From Alphaproteobacteria bacterium (lineage in GTDB: Bacteria; Pseudomonadota; Alphaproteobacteria; Reyranellales; Reyranellaceae), in contig JAHBYP010000001.1 in NCBI GenBank assembly GCA_019635875.1, forward strand, positions 806,001-870,000: a stretch of 64,000 bases of DNA, written 5' to 3'. Every line of letters starts with the position of its first letter. The stretch's first letter is position 1. Shown here piece by piece: positions 17,003-25,262 of the stretch. The notes beneath the pieces were generated by a model that saw only the letters and a list, made by a program, of their open reading frames with translations, did not search any database and had not been told where the DNA came from. Made by a program: the position numbers and the translations under genes.

Positions 17003-17031
17003 ACTATCCTGACGGCGCCCTGCGATGTCAA
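17003..17031 (-). promoter_or_regulatory. Sigma-70 promoter of argD-argF-hslO
   Basis: On the minus strand TTGACA (consensus -35) is followed after exactly 17 bp by GATAGT (four of six to the -10 consensus). Transcription would begin near 16995, giving a ~100-nt leader. That leader contains a GTCGG/CCGAC hairpin and then a run of seven T (16941-16947). The hairpin-plus-T arrangement could be a weak attenuator, but this is only suggestive. Confidence 0.75.
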
Positions 17032-17097
17032 CGGCCGGTTGTTCCGGCTTTGTGCCGGCAGGTGGACGCCGGCCGGCTTCCGTAGCAGGGTATTGCC

Positions 17098-17682
17098 ATG
17101 CCCAACATGCTGCGACTGCTGTCGCTGTTCCTCTCCAGCCTCATCGCCGCGATCCCGGGCATCGCCTCGGCGCAGCCCGGGTCGCGGGCGCCGATCGACT
17201 GGCCGAGCGTGAAGATCGATTCGATTGGCGAGGGGAAGCTGCCGACGGCGGACTACAAGGGCAAGGTTGTGCTGGTGGTGAACACCGCGTCGTTGTGCGG
17301 CTTCACCGACCAGTACGAGGGCCTCGAGGCGCTGTGGCGGCGCTACAAGGACAAGGGCTTTGTGCTGCTAGGCGTGCCATCGAACGATTTCGGTGGCCAG
17401 GAGCCGGGCACCAAGGCGGAGATCAGGAATTTTTGCGAGTCGAAGTTCGATGTCACCTTCCCGCTGGCCGACAAGCAGGTCGTCACAGGCGACAACGCGC
17501 ACCCTCTCTACAAATGGATCGCCGCGCAGGCCGGGCCGCTGGGGGCGCCGAAGTGGAACTTCCACAAGTACCTCGTCGGTCGCGACGGCAACCTCGTCGA
17601 ATGGTACTCGGCGATGACCGGGCCGGGCTCGACGGCGCTCGACGACGCCATCCGCAAGGCGCTCGCCGCGCCCGGGGCATAG
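17098..17682 (+). CDS. Exported glutathione-peroxidase-family thiol peroxidase
   Basis: 194 residues. A signal peptide ends near ASA-QP (25/26), so the enzyme is periplasmic. The peroxidatic Cys67 is in VVNTASLCGFTDQYEGLEALW. The Gln (NDFGGQEPG) and Trp-Asn (WNFHKYLV) of the catalytic tetrad are present. It uses Cys, not selenocysteine. Bacterial members usually work with thioredoxin despite the name. The stop overlaps the GTG start of the next gene. Confidence 0.9.
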   Translation: MPNMLRLLSLFLSSLIAAIPGIASAQPGSRAPIDWPSVKIDSIGEGKLPTADYKGKVVLVVNTASLCGFTDQYEGLEALWRRYKDKGFVLLGVPSNDFGGQEPGTKAEIRNFCESKFDVTFPLADKQVVTGDNAHPLYKWIAAQAGPLGAPKWNFHKYLVGRDGNLVEWYSAMTGPGSTALDDAIRKALAAPGA

Positions 17683-18650
17683 TGGGCGGGAGCCCGCCCG
17701 AATTCTGGGTGCTGATCGGCGACAAGGCCGGCGATGCCGCGCAGCTTCGCGTGCTGGCCGCGGCGCTCGGCTGGCCCGTGCGCGAGGTCGAGCTTAAGAC
17801 CAATGCCTGGCGCAATCTGCCGAACGTGATTCTCGGCGAGAGCCTGCTGTCGTCGCGCGTTGCCCTGGCGCCGCCCTGGCCCGACGTCGTGCTGTGGGCG
17901 GGCCGGCGCGGCACGCCGATCGCGCGATGGATTCGACGCGCGAACGGCGGGCGCACGCGGCTGGTCAATCTCGGTCGACCCTGGGCGCCGTATGGCGCGA
18001 TCGATCTGGTGATCGGCATGCCGCAGTACCGCCCGCCGTCGCGGTCGAACGTCTTTGTCGCGCGACTTCCGTTCAATCGTCAGTGTTGCGTGTCACGGCC
18101 AGGTGATCGTGTCGTGCTGCTGGTCGGTGGACCGGCGCCGCCGCTGGCATTTGGTGTCGGTCAGGCGCGGCGCATTCGCGAAGAGGCCTGCGCTCTGGCG
18201 ATGAGTCTGGGCAAGCCGCTGCTCGTCGTGGCCTCGCGTCGAACGCCGCGTGCGGTCGCCGATGTGCTGGGCGCGAGCGACGTGAGCTACGCCGAAGCGC
18301 TGTCGCGCGCGGCGCGGATCGTCGTGACCGGCGACAGCGCCTCGATGATCGCCGATGCGCTGTCGACCGGCCGGCCAGTGGATATCGCCCCACTGCCTTA
18401 TGCCCGCGCGCCGCTGTCGCTCCTGGCGCGCGGCATCGACGCCGTCCTGCCGTCGGCGCAGTCGGCCGGCCTGTGGGAGCGGCCGCGCGACATGCCGAGC
18501 CTGTGGCGCGCGCTGGTCGAGGGCGGCCACGTCGCAATGCTGGGTGGCCCCGAACCGTCGTCCCGGGTGCCATTCCCCGACGATCTGCCCGAGGCGGTGG
18601 CACGCATCCGCGCGCTGGTGCTGAAACAAACCGAAACAAAGCCTGCGTGA
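17682..18650 (+). CDS. ELM1/DUF1022-family protein (GT-B-like)
   Basis: 322 residues. It resembles the family named after the plant mitochondrial fission factor ELM1, common in alphaproteobacteria and of unproven function. Two Rossmann-like halves are suggested by FWVLIGDKAGDAAQLRVLAAAL and VVLLVGGPAPPLAFG, and the second half has a TGDSASMIADAL turn like a nucleotide-sugar site in GT-B glycosyltransferases. The GTG start overlaps the peroxidase stop by 1 bp; an in-frame extension to 17025 lies inside the peroxidase and is rejected. A GGGCGGG-AG-CCCGCCC hairpin starts right after the start codon and could damp translation. Confidence 0.72.
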   Translation: MGGSPPEFWVLIGDKAGDAAQLRVLAAALGWPVREVELKTNAWRNLPNVILGESLLSSRVALAPPWPDVVLWAGRRGTPIARWIRRANGGRTRLVNLGRPWAPYGAIDLVIGMPQYRPPSRSNVFVARLPFNRQCCVSRPGDRVVLLVGGPAPPLAFGVGQARRIREEACALAMSLGKPLLVVASRRTPRAVADVLGASDVSYAEALSRAARIVVTGDSASMIADALSTGRPVDIAPLPYARAPLSLLARGIDAVLPSAQSAGLWERPRDMPSLWRALVEGGHVAMLGGPEPSSRVPFPDDLPEAVARIRALVLKQTETKPA

Positions 18651-18762
18651 GCACCGGCTTGGCTGCGCTTGTCGCTCCCCGGCTCATCTGCTACACCGCG
18701 CGCCGTTTTGCCGGGCGCCGGGATCGCCGCCCGGCGCGCCCCAATTCGTCAACGAAGTGCGG

Positions 18763-20508
18763 ATGACCCCCACCGCCACGGCCAACACGACCCTGCCTTT
18801 CCGCCGCGCCGGCTTCATGAGCGTGCCCGACATGCTCGACTACGCCGCGCGGGGTCAGACCGGCGTGAATTTCTACGACCCGCGCGGCCGGCTGACCGCG
18901 GCGCTGAGCTGGAGCGAGGTGCGCGAGCGCGCCCATGTCTTCGCCCGCCGCCTGATCGGCGCCGGCTTCGCCCGCGGCGAGCGGCTGCTGATCACCGCCG
19001 ACACCTGGCCCGGCTTCATGGTGTCGTTCTTCGGCGCGCAATATGCCGGGCTGCTGCCGGTGCCGGTGTCGCTGCCCGCCGGGCTGGGCGGCAAGGACGC
19101 CTATCTCGACCAGCTCAAGCGCCAGCTCACGGCCTCGGGCGCGGTCGCGGCGCTGGCGACCGACGAGCTTGCGGATTACCTCTCGGCCGCCGCCGAAGGC
19201 TCGGCGGCGCGGCTGGCGGGACCGATGAGCGCCTTCGAGGCGCTGCCCGAGAAGCCGGTCGATCTGCGGCCGTGGGGCGCGGGCGAGCGCTGTTATCTGC
19301 AGTTCTCCTCCGGCAGCACGCGCTTCCCGCTGGGTGTTGACATCCGGCAGGATGCGCTGATGGCAAACATCGCCGGCATGACCGGCGAGAACGGTCTGGC
19401 GGTCACCGCGCAGGACCACGTCACGAGCTGGCTGCCGCTCTATCACGACATGGGCCTGATCGGCTTCATGCTGGGGCCGCTGTCGGCGCAGCGCTCGATC
19501 GACTACCTGAGCTCGCGCGACTTCGCCCGGCGGCCGCTGCAATGGCTGTCGCTGATCTCGCAGCGACGCACGTCGATCACCTACAGCCCGAGCTTCGGCT
19601 ACGACCTGACGACGCGACGGGCGCAGACCCAGTCGCTCGACGGGATCGACCTCAGCTGCGTGCGCATCGCCGGCATCGGCGGCGACATGATCCAGCCCAG
19701 CGTGCTCAGCCGCTTCGCCGAGCGCTTCGGCCCCGCCGGCTTCGACGAGCGCGCCTTCACGCCGAGCTACGGCATGGCCGAGGTCTGCCTCGCACTGAGC
19801 TTCGGCCATCGCGGCGACGGCTTCCGCGTCGACGAGGTCGATCGCGAGCGGCTCTCGGACGAGCGCATCGCGACGGCGGTGCCGCAATCCGAGACCTCGC
19901 GCACCTTCGTGCTCTGTGGCCTACCGTTGCCGAAACACACCGTCGAGATCCGCGGCGAGGCCGGCCAGGTGCTTCCCGAGCGCCGCGTCGGCCGCATCTT
20001 TGCCCAGGGCCCCAGCATCATGGCGGGATATTTCGAGGCGCCCGAGGCGAGCGCCGAGGCACTGAGGGACGGCTGGCTGGATACCGGCGATCTCGGCTAC
20101 TGGCTCGATGGCCAGCTCGTCGTCACCGGCCGCGCCAAGGACCTGATCATCGTCAACGGCCGCAACATCTGGCCGCAGGATATCGAATGGTCGGTCGAGG
20201 AGCTGCCGCAGCTGCGGCGCGGCGACGTCTGCGCCTTCTCGATCGATGCCGAGGACGGTGCCGAGAGCATCGTCGTCGTGGTCAACGCCTGGCCAGCCAA
20301 GGAAGACGCGCGCACGGCGCTGACCGGCGCGGTGCAGCAGGTGGTCAAGGAGACCGTCGGCGTCGACTGCACTGTGCAGCTGCTGTCGCCGTCGGTCGGT
20401 CTGCCGATGACCTCCTCGGGCAAGCTCAGTCGCTCGCGCGCCAAGGCGCGCTATCTCGCCGGCGAATACGCCCATGGCGGCCGCCGGCCGGTAGCTGCCA
20501 CGACATGA
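18763..20508 (+). CDS. Fatty-acyl-AMP ligase (FAAL-like) of the sphingolipid cluster
   Basis: 581 residues of the ANL superfamily. The P-loop reads LQFSSGSTRFPLGV (180-192). SGSTR-x-P-x-GV is the hallmark of FAAL enzymes, where CoA ligases have TSGTTGxPKG. Other motifs: SWLPLYHDMGLIG, YGMAEVCLALSF, GWLDTGDLGYW and the adenylating lysine near 554 in SSGKLSR. It would activate a fatty acid as acyl-AMP and load it on a carrier protein. Next are a reductase (overlapping by 4 bp), an ACP and serine palmitoyltransferase; an acyl-activating enzyme in the Caulobacter ceramide locus sits in the same setting. I prefer ATG 18763 to GTG 18757. Confidence 0.88.
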   Translation: MTPTATANTTLPFRRAGFMSVPDMLDYAARGQTGVNFYDPRGRLTAALSWSEVRERAHVFARRLIGAGFARGERLLITADTWPGFMVSFFGAQYAGLLPVPVSLPAGLGGKDAYLDQLKRQLTASGAVAALATDELADYLSAAAEGSAARLAGPMSAFEALPEKPVDLRPWGAGERCYLQFSSGSTRFPLGVDIRQDALMANIAGMTGENGLAVTAQDHVTSWLPLYHDMGLIGFMLGPLSAQRSIDYLSSRDFARRPLQWLSLISQRRTSITYSPSFGYDLTTRRAQTQSLDGIDLSCVRIAGIGGDMIQPSVLSRFAERFGPAGFDERAFTPSYGMAEVCLALSFGHRGDGFRVDEVDRERLSDERIATAVPQSETSRTFVLCGLPLPKHTVEIRGEAGQVLPERRVGRIFAQGPSIMAGYFEAPEASAEALRDGWLDTGDLGYWLDGQLVVTGRAKDLIIVNGRNIWPQDIEWSVEELPQLRRGDVCAFSIDAEDGAESIVVVVNAWPAKEDARTALTGAVQQVVKETVGVDCTVQLLSPSVGLPMTSSGKLSRSRAKARYLAGEYAHGGRRPVAATT

Positions 20509-21449
20509 GCCGCCTGGTCGCGGTTACCGGCGCGACCGGCTTCATCGGCCAGCATCTCCTGAGGCTGCTCGCGGCGCGCGGCCAGCGCCTGCGTCTGCTG
20601 GTGCGCGGCCTGCCGTCGTTGCCGGCCTGCGATCCGCCGATCGAGCTGCAGCCCGGCGACCTGCGCGACCGCGCCGCGCTCGAGCGCCTGGTTGAGGGCG
20701 CCGACGTGGTCGTCCACCTCGCCGGCGCGATCAAGGCGCTGTCGGAGTCCGACTTCCGCGCCGTCAATGTCGAGGCCGTCGCCGCGCTGGCCGGTGCCAC
20801 CGCTCGTCATGCCCGGCCGGATGCTCACTTCGTGCTGATGTCATCCCTCGCCGCGCGCGAGCCGGCGCTGTCGGCCTATGCCGCCACCAAGCGGTCGGGC
20901 GAGGACGCCCTGTCGGCGCTCGGACCGCAGCATCGGCGCACCATCGTGCGTGCGCCGGCGGTCTACGGGCCGGGCGATCGCGAGACCCTGGTGTTCTTCA
21001 AGGCCGCCGCGCGCGGCTGGTCGATGGTGCCAGCCGGCCCCGATGGCCGGGTGGCGTTGATCCATGTGCACGATCTGTGCGCCGCTATCGCCGGCATCAT
21101 CGACCGCCCACCGCCCGACGACGTCTATGAGATCGACGACGGGACCGAGGGCGGTCACACGCTGCGATCCATGGCGGCGGCGGCTGCCGAGATCATGCGG
21201 CGCAAGGTTCGCGTAGCGAAACTGCCACATCGCGCGCTGGGCGGCTATGCTGCATTGCAGCAAATTACCGCTCGTATGCGCGGACAGCCTGCGATAGTGT
21301 CCGCCGGCAAGGTTCGGGAGCTCCTGCACCCGGACTGGTCCGTGCGCGACCGTCGCCTGGCTGCCTGGCTGCAGCTCGGCCCGGCGATCGACCTCAGGAC
21401 CGGGTTCGCCGAGACGGTGGAGTGGTATCGCGCGCATCGCTGGTTGTGA
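20505..21449 (+). CDS. NAD(P)-dependent reductase, CerR-like extended SDR
   Basis: 314 residues of the NAD-dependent epimerase/dehydratase type. The nucleotide motif TGATGFIG is at 8-15, the catalytic Tyr125 and Lys129 are in SAYAATKRS, and Ser113/114 lie in LMSSLA. In Caulobacter the neighbouring gene of this type, cerR, reduces the 3-oxo group formed by serine palmitoyltransferase, after N-acylation; I infer the same role. ATG 20505 overlaps the ligase stop (ATGA). A much longer in-frame extension lies inside the ligase gene and is rejected. Confidence 0.8.
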   Translation: MSRLVAVTGATGFIGQHLLRLLAARGQRLRLLVRGLPSLPACDPPIELQPGDLRDRAALERLVEGADVVVHLAGAIKALSESDFRAVNVEAVAALAGATARHARPDAHFVLMSSLAAREPALSAYAATKRSGEDALSALGPQHRRTIVRAPAVYGPGDRETLVFFKAAARGWSMVPAGPDGRVALIHVHDLCAAIAGIIDRPPPDDVYEIDDGTEGGHTLRSMAAAAAEIMRRKVRVAKLPHRALGGYAALQQITARMRGQPAIVSAGKVRELLHPDWSVRDRRLAAWLQLGPAIDLRTGFAETVEWYRAHRWL

Positions 21450-21462
21450 GCGAAAGCCGGTC

Positions 21463-21489
21463 TATTAACCGATGTAATAACGGTTAATA
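21463..21489. promoter_or_regulatory. AT-rich inverted repeat upstream of acp-spt
   Basis: TATTAACCG-N9-CGGTTAATA is a perfect 9-bp dyad with a 9-nt spacer (27 bp in all) in the 108-bp gap between the reductase and the ACP gene. The gap is strikingly AT-rich for this genome, with TTAATAATATG just after the dyad, so the acp-spt promoter is probably here. The dyad may be an operator for an unknown regulator. Confidence 0.55.
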
Positions 21490-21557
21490 ATATGTTAGTG
21501 GCCTGATTCGGCGAGCTTTTGTCCTATGTCGGAAATCTACCCCTCCGGAGCGGCGAG

Positions 21558-21869
21558 ATGCGCGCCAGCCACAAGTTCAAGGTCTACGAGTTCGCGGACG
21601 ATGCCATGAGTGATGCGCCCACCGTCACGCGCGACGATGTGCGAGCGGACATCTGCCGCCGGCTCGACCCCTTTCGTACGGATGCCCGGCCGATCACCGG
21701 CGCCACCGTGATCACCAAGGATCTCAACATCGACTCGCTCGCCGTCATGGACATGGTGATGGAGCTGGAGGACACATACGACATCTCCATTCCGTTGAAT
21801 GTCGTGGCCGAGATACACACGGTGGACGAGTTGACCGACACGGTCCTGAAGATCCGCGGGGAGCGCTGA
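21558..21869 (+). CDS. Acyl carrier protein of the sphingolipid cluster
   Basis: 103 residues. The phosphopantetheine-attachment motif is NIDSLAVMD, with the acceptor Ser in DSL, followed by the acidic helix MVMELEDTYDISIP typical of ACPs. It would carry the acyl chain loaded by the FAAL to serine palmitoyltransferase. GGAG 8 nt before ATG 21558 supports this start; ATG 21606 (MSDAPTVT, 87 residues) is closer to usual ACP length and is the alternative. It ends 2 bp before spt. Confidence 0.88.
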   Translation: MRASHKFKVYEFADDAMSDAPTVTRDDVRADICRRLDPFRTDARPITGATVITKDLNIDSLAVMDMVMELEDTYDISIPLNVVAEIHTVDELTDTVLKIRGER

Positions 21870-21871
21870 TC

Positions 21872-23089
21872 ATGGGTCTGTTCGATCGCCACGCCCAGCT
21901 GCTCGACTTCTACCGGGGCGTGCAGGCCACGGGTGCCGATCCGATCGGCGTCACCATGGAGCGCGTGCTGTCGCCCACCGAGGCGATCATCAACGGCAAG
22001 CGCACCCTGCTGGTCGGAACCAACAACTATTTCGGCCTGACCTTCGATCCGGCCTGCATCGAGGCGGCCGTCGAGGCGACCAAGGCCGAGGGCACGGGGA
22101 CCACCGGCTCGCGCATCCTCAACGGCAGCTACACCGACCACAAGGACTTGGAGCGCGAGCTCGCCGATTTCTACGGCATGAAGCACTGCATGGTCTTCAC
22201 CACGGGCTATCAGGCCAATCTCGGCCTGATCTCGACCCTGGTGGGCGAAGGCGACTACCTCGTCATCGACGCCGACAGCCATGCCTCGATCTACGACGCC
22301 TGCAAGCAGACGCAAGCGACGATCATCCGCTTCAAGCACAACGATCCGGCCAGCCTGGAAGCGCGCCTGCGCCGCCTCGACAGGGAGCCGGGCAACAAGC
22401 TGGTGGTGGTCGAGGGCATCTACTCGATGCTGGGCGACACCGCGCCGCTCAAGGAGTTCGTGGCCGTCACCAAGCGCCACGGCGCCTACATCATGGTCGA
22501 CGAGGCGCATTCGCTGGGTGCGCTGGGCGAGCATGGCCGCGGCCTGGTGGAAGAGGTGGGCGTGCTCGACCAGGTCGACTTCGTGGTCGGCACCTTCTCC
22601 AAGACGCTGGGCGCCATCGGCGGCTTCGCCGTGTCGAACCACGACGGCTTCGACGTGTTGCGCCTCACGACGCGGGCCTACATGTTCACCGCCTCGCTGC
22701 CGCCCTCGATCGTAGCCTCGGTGCGTGCGGCGCTGCGCGTCGTGCGCGCCCGGCCGGAGCTCAGGACCAGGCTCTGGGCCAACGTCGCCACGCTCTACGA
22801 CGGCCTGGCCGACGCAGGCTTCCAGCTCGGACCGCAGCACGGCCCGGTGGTCGCGGTGCAGCTGCCCGACCTGCAGACCGCCATCGCCATGTGGCGCGCG
22901 CTGCTCGACGAGGGCATCTACGTCAACATCGCCGGCCTGCAGGCCACGCCGGGCGGCGTGCCGTTGCTGCGCTGCAGCCTGTCGGCGGCGCACAGCCAGG
23001 CGCAGCTCGAGCAGGTGGTCGACACCTTCGTCAAGCTGGGCACCGCATTCGGCCTGCTCAAGCCGCAGAAGCGCGCCGCCGTCGGCTAG
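21872..23089 (+). CDS. spt: Serine palmitoyltransferase
   Basis: 405 residues of the alpha-oxoamine synthase family. It condenses serine with an acyl thioester, giving a 3-oxo long-chain base, the first step of sphingolipid synthesis. The PLP lysine is Lys244 in VGTFSKTLGAIGGF; His137 (DADSHASIYD) stacks on the cofactor, and Asp210 and His213 are in VDEAHSLGALGEHGRG. The family also holds KBL, AONS and ALAS. The ACP 2 bp upstream and the FAAL-reductase neighbours point to SPT. The cytosolic homodimer form is expected, as in Sphingomonas and Caulobacter. Confidence 0.9.
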   Translation: MGLFDRHAQLLDFYRGVQATGADPIGVTMERVLSPTEAIINGKRTLLVGTNNYFGLTFDPACIEAAVEATKAEGTGTTGSRILNGSYTDHKDLERELADFYGMKHCMVFTTGYQANLGLISTLVGEGDYLVIDADSHASIYDACKQTQATIIRFKHNDPASLEARLRRLDREPGNKLVVVEGIYSMLGDTAPLKEFVAVTKRHGAYIMVDEAHSLGALGEHGRGLVEEVGVLDQVDFVVGTFSKTLGAIGGFAVSNHDGFDVLRLTTRAYMFTASLPPSIVASVRAALRVVRARPELRTRLWANVATLYDGLADAGFQLGPQHGPVVAVQLPDLQTAIAMWRALLDEGIYVNIAGLQATPGGVPLLRCSLSAAHSQAQLEQVVDTFVKLGTAFGLLKPQKRAAVG

Positions 23090-23095
23090 TCCTTT

Positions 23096-24058
23096 TCAGC
23101 GGAAGGCTCCCAGCCGCCACCAGCGCCACGCCAGCAGCGGGGCGCTGAGCAGCGGATGGCGACGCTGCCACGGCGTGATCGCCAGCCGCCTGCCGGCATG
23201 GCGCTCGATCTTCCAGACCAGGTAGTCGGCGCCGCCGTCGAAGGTGAAGGCGGCCTTGGCCAGGCGCAGCGCGCTCAGGAGCTTGCCGCGCGCTGGCGAC
23301 AGCCGGACCACCGGCGGCGTGCCCAGCAGGCGGAAGGCGCCGATGTCGTCCTGCTCGACGGTGAAACCCGCGGCGTCAAGCGCGAAGCGCGTGATGACGG
23401 CGAAGCGCGTCGCCTGCAGGTCGTGCAGCGAGGCGACGCGTTCGGCGCTCTCCGGCCGCAGCTCGCGGCCGTAGCTCTCGGCAAAGACGCGTTGCCACAG
23501 CTCGCGCGTGGTGAAGCGGCGGCCGAGCGACGGCGCCGACGAAGCCACCGCGGTCTCGACCGCCATGGCCAGCAGGGCGACGATCTCGCGCCGCATCGCC
23601 GCGCCGCGAGCGAAGAGCACGGCCGCCGGCTGGCAGAGCCGCGCCCAGAAGTACGAATCGCGCGCCTGCATCGACACCGCGTGGCGCAGCTGCGCCAGGC
23701 CGACGACACCGTACTTGCAGCGCAAGGTACCGTCGCCGAACGTCAGGTCGAGGCGGAAGACGTTGGGCGGCAGGAGGCGATTGCCCCAGGCGCCGAGGGC
23801 ATTGCCGTTGGCGGCGCGCAGGTCGTCGACGACGACGTAGAAATCATAGACGCGTTCATACGATGCCCCCGCTGCCGGCGTGCGCAGGCAGGAGCCGTAG
23901 AACAGGGTCGCCAGCGCGCCACCCCTGAAGCGCGCCAGCAATGCCTGGTTGATGGCGGTGGCGGCCTCGCCCACGCGCTGCCCGGCCTCCGCCTCGAGCA
24001 ACCGCAGCAGCGCGGTGCGCGCGCCGTCGCGGTCGACGCTCCGCACCCGCGCGGCCAT
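23096..24058 (-). CDS. Tam41-like nucleotidyltransferase (putative cytidylyltransferase)
   Basis: 320 residues. The N-terminal half carries a nucleotidyltransferase signature, LFYGSCLRT (54-60) with VYDFYVVVDDLRA (Asp72, Asp78, Asp79), followed by RCKYGVVGLAQLRH (114-125) and FWARLCQPAAVL. That order (YGS, DFxVVVDD, KYGV, then a hydrophobic helix with QP) parallels mitochondrial Tam41 CDP-diacylglycerol synthases. I infer a CTP-using enzyme making a CDP-activated lipid or alcohol. It is coupled by TGATG overlap to a CDP-alcohol phosphotransferase and converges on spt 6 bp away. The homology is by motif only. Confidence 0.6.
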   Translation of the reverse strand: MAARVRSVDRDGARTALLRLLEAEAGQRVGEAATAINQALLARFRGGALATLFYGSCLRTPAAGASYERVYDFYVVVDDLRAANGNALGAWGNRLLPPNVFRLDLTFGDGTLRCKYGVVGLAQLRHAVSMQARDSYFWARLCQPAAVLFARGAAMRREIVALLAMAVETAVASSAPSLGRRFTTRELWQRVFAESYGRELRPESAERVASLHDLQATRFAVITRFALDAAGFTVEQDDIGAFRLLGTPPVVRLSPARGKLLSALRLAKAAFTFDGGADYLVWKIERHAGRRLAITPWQRRHPLLSAPLLAWRWWRLGAFR

Positions 24059-25182
24059 CAGGCATCCGCCAGGAAGGGCGTCACGGCGCGGCCGGCGGCG
24101 CGCGCGGCGAAGGCCTGGGCGATGCGCACGCCGTGGAAGCCGAGACAGAGCAGGGTCCAGGCGGCGACGACCGCCAGGCCGATGTCCGGCCGCCCGGCGA
24201 GCGCTGCGATGCTGAGCAATACGAGGTTGGGATTGCGCCGCGCCGTGACCAGGCGCGAGAGCGCATCGAGCGGCCGCCAGCCGAACATCTCGAAGCGGAA
24301 GGTGGCGAGGAACAGGCCCTCCTGCGCGCGGCCGAGCACATAGCCCGCGATCACGATCCAGACCGCGATATCCAAGTGCGGCAGGGTCGCTGTGCCAAGA
24401 CCGGCGTACCAAGCGTACCACCAGAAGGGCGGATGCAGCAGGTCGGTGCCGTGATCGAGCACGTCGCCGAGCTTCGAAGCGGCCAGCGTCACGCGCGCCA
24501 GCTTGCCGTCGACCGTGTCGAGGAAGCACATCGCCCAGGCGGCGAGCAGGCCCGGCAGGTACCAACCGACCGCGAACAGCGCCGTGGCCGCCAGCACGCA
24601 GAGGAAGCTCGCGACGGTCACGGCATTGGGCGTGATGCGCGCCGCCGCGCACCAGCGCGTGGCGACGAAAGCGGGCGTCGGCCAGACATACTTGGTCACC
24701 GCATCGGTGATGCCCTTGTAGGTCGCGTCGTACATCGCGCGCTCGATGTCGCGCGGCGGCGTGGCGCGGGTCGACAGGGCGTAGGGCGGCACGCGGTTGC
24801 GCAGCTTGGCGCGATAGGCGCCGGCGAGCTGCCCGGGCGTCGCCACCGCCAGCCCGGCACGGGCGCAGTCCTCGGACGCACGCTCGAGCAGGGCTTGGCC
24901 TTCTTCCATACGTGCGGCATCGATGACGATCGCGGCGATGCCCGGCGTGTTTGAGGAGGCGAGCGCGAGATCGCTGGCCGCCGCCAGCGGCCTGGCCAGC
25001 ACGTCGTCGAGCACATGGTCGGCGCGCAGCAGCAGGACGCGCCCGCGCGCGGGCACCGGCGCCATCTCGTCGCCGACGTCGAGGTCGGGAAGCATCCGCC
25101 GTGCACGGTCCAGGGCCGTGCGCGAGAACAGGCACGGTCCTTCGGCTCCGATCAGTCGCACGGTCGGGCTGGCGTCGTTCAA
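24058..25182 (-). CDS. CDP-alcohol phosphatidyltransferase with extra N-terminal domain
   Basis: 374 residues. The complete CDP-alcohol signature D-x2-DG-x2-AR-x8-G-x3-D-x3-D is present at 222-247 (LDTVDGKLARVT to DHGTD). About six membrane helices follow from residue ~187. Residues 1-150 are soluble and look like a worn nucleotidyltransferase domain (RVLLLRADHVLDDVLARPL), as in bifunctional IPCT/DIPPS-type enzymes. It should transfer a phospho-alcohol from a CDP donor at the membrane. Beside the Tam41-like gene and the ceramide genes, the likely job is a lipid head group. Acceptor and donor are unknown. Confidence 0.78.
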   Translation of the reverse strand: MNDASPTVRLIGAEGPCLFSRTALDRARRMLPDLDVGDEMAPVPARGRVLLLRADHVLDDVLARPLAAASDLALASSNTPGIAAIVIDAARMEEGQALLERASEDCARAGLAVATPGQLAGAYRAKLRNRVPPYALSTRATPPRDIERAMYDATYKGITDAVTKYVWPTPAFVATRWCAAARITPNAVTVASFLCVLAATALFAVGWYLPGLLAAWAMCFLDTVDGKLARVTLAASKLGDVLDHGTDLLHPPFWWYAWYAGLGTATLPHLDIAVWIVIAGYVLGRAQEGLFLATFRFEMFGWRPLDALSRLVTARRNPNLVLLSIAALAGRPDIGLAVVAAWTLLCLGFHGVRIAQAFAARAAGRAVTPFLADA

Positions 25183-25262
25183 GGGTCCCCGGATCGCTGG
25201 CCTGCGATCCGTGTAGGCAAGAAGCGCTTGACCCGCAAGGCGTCACGCCCGATCTAGCCCCG

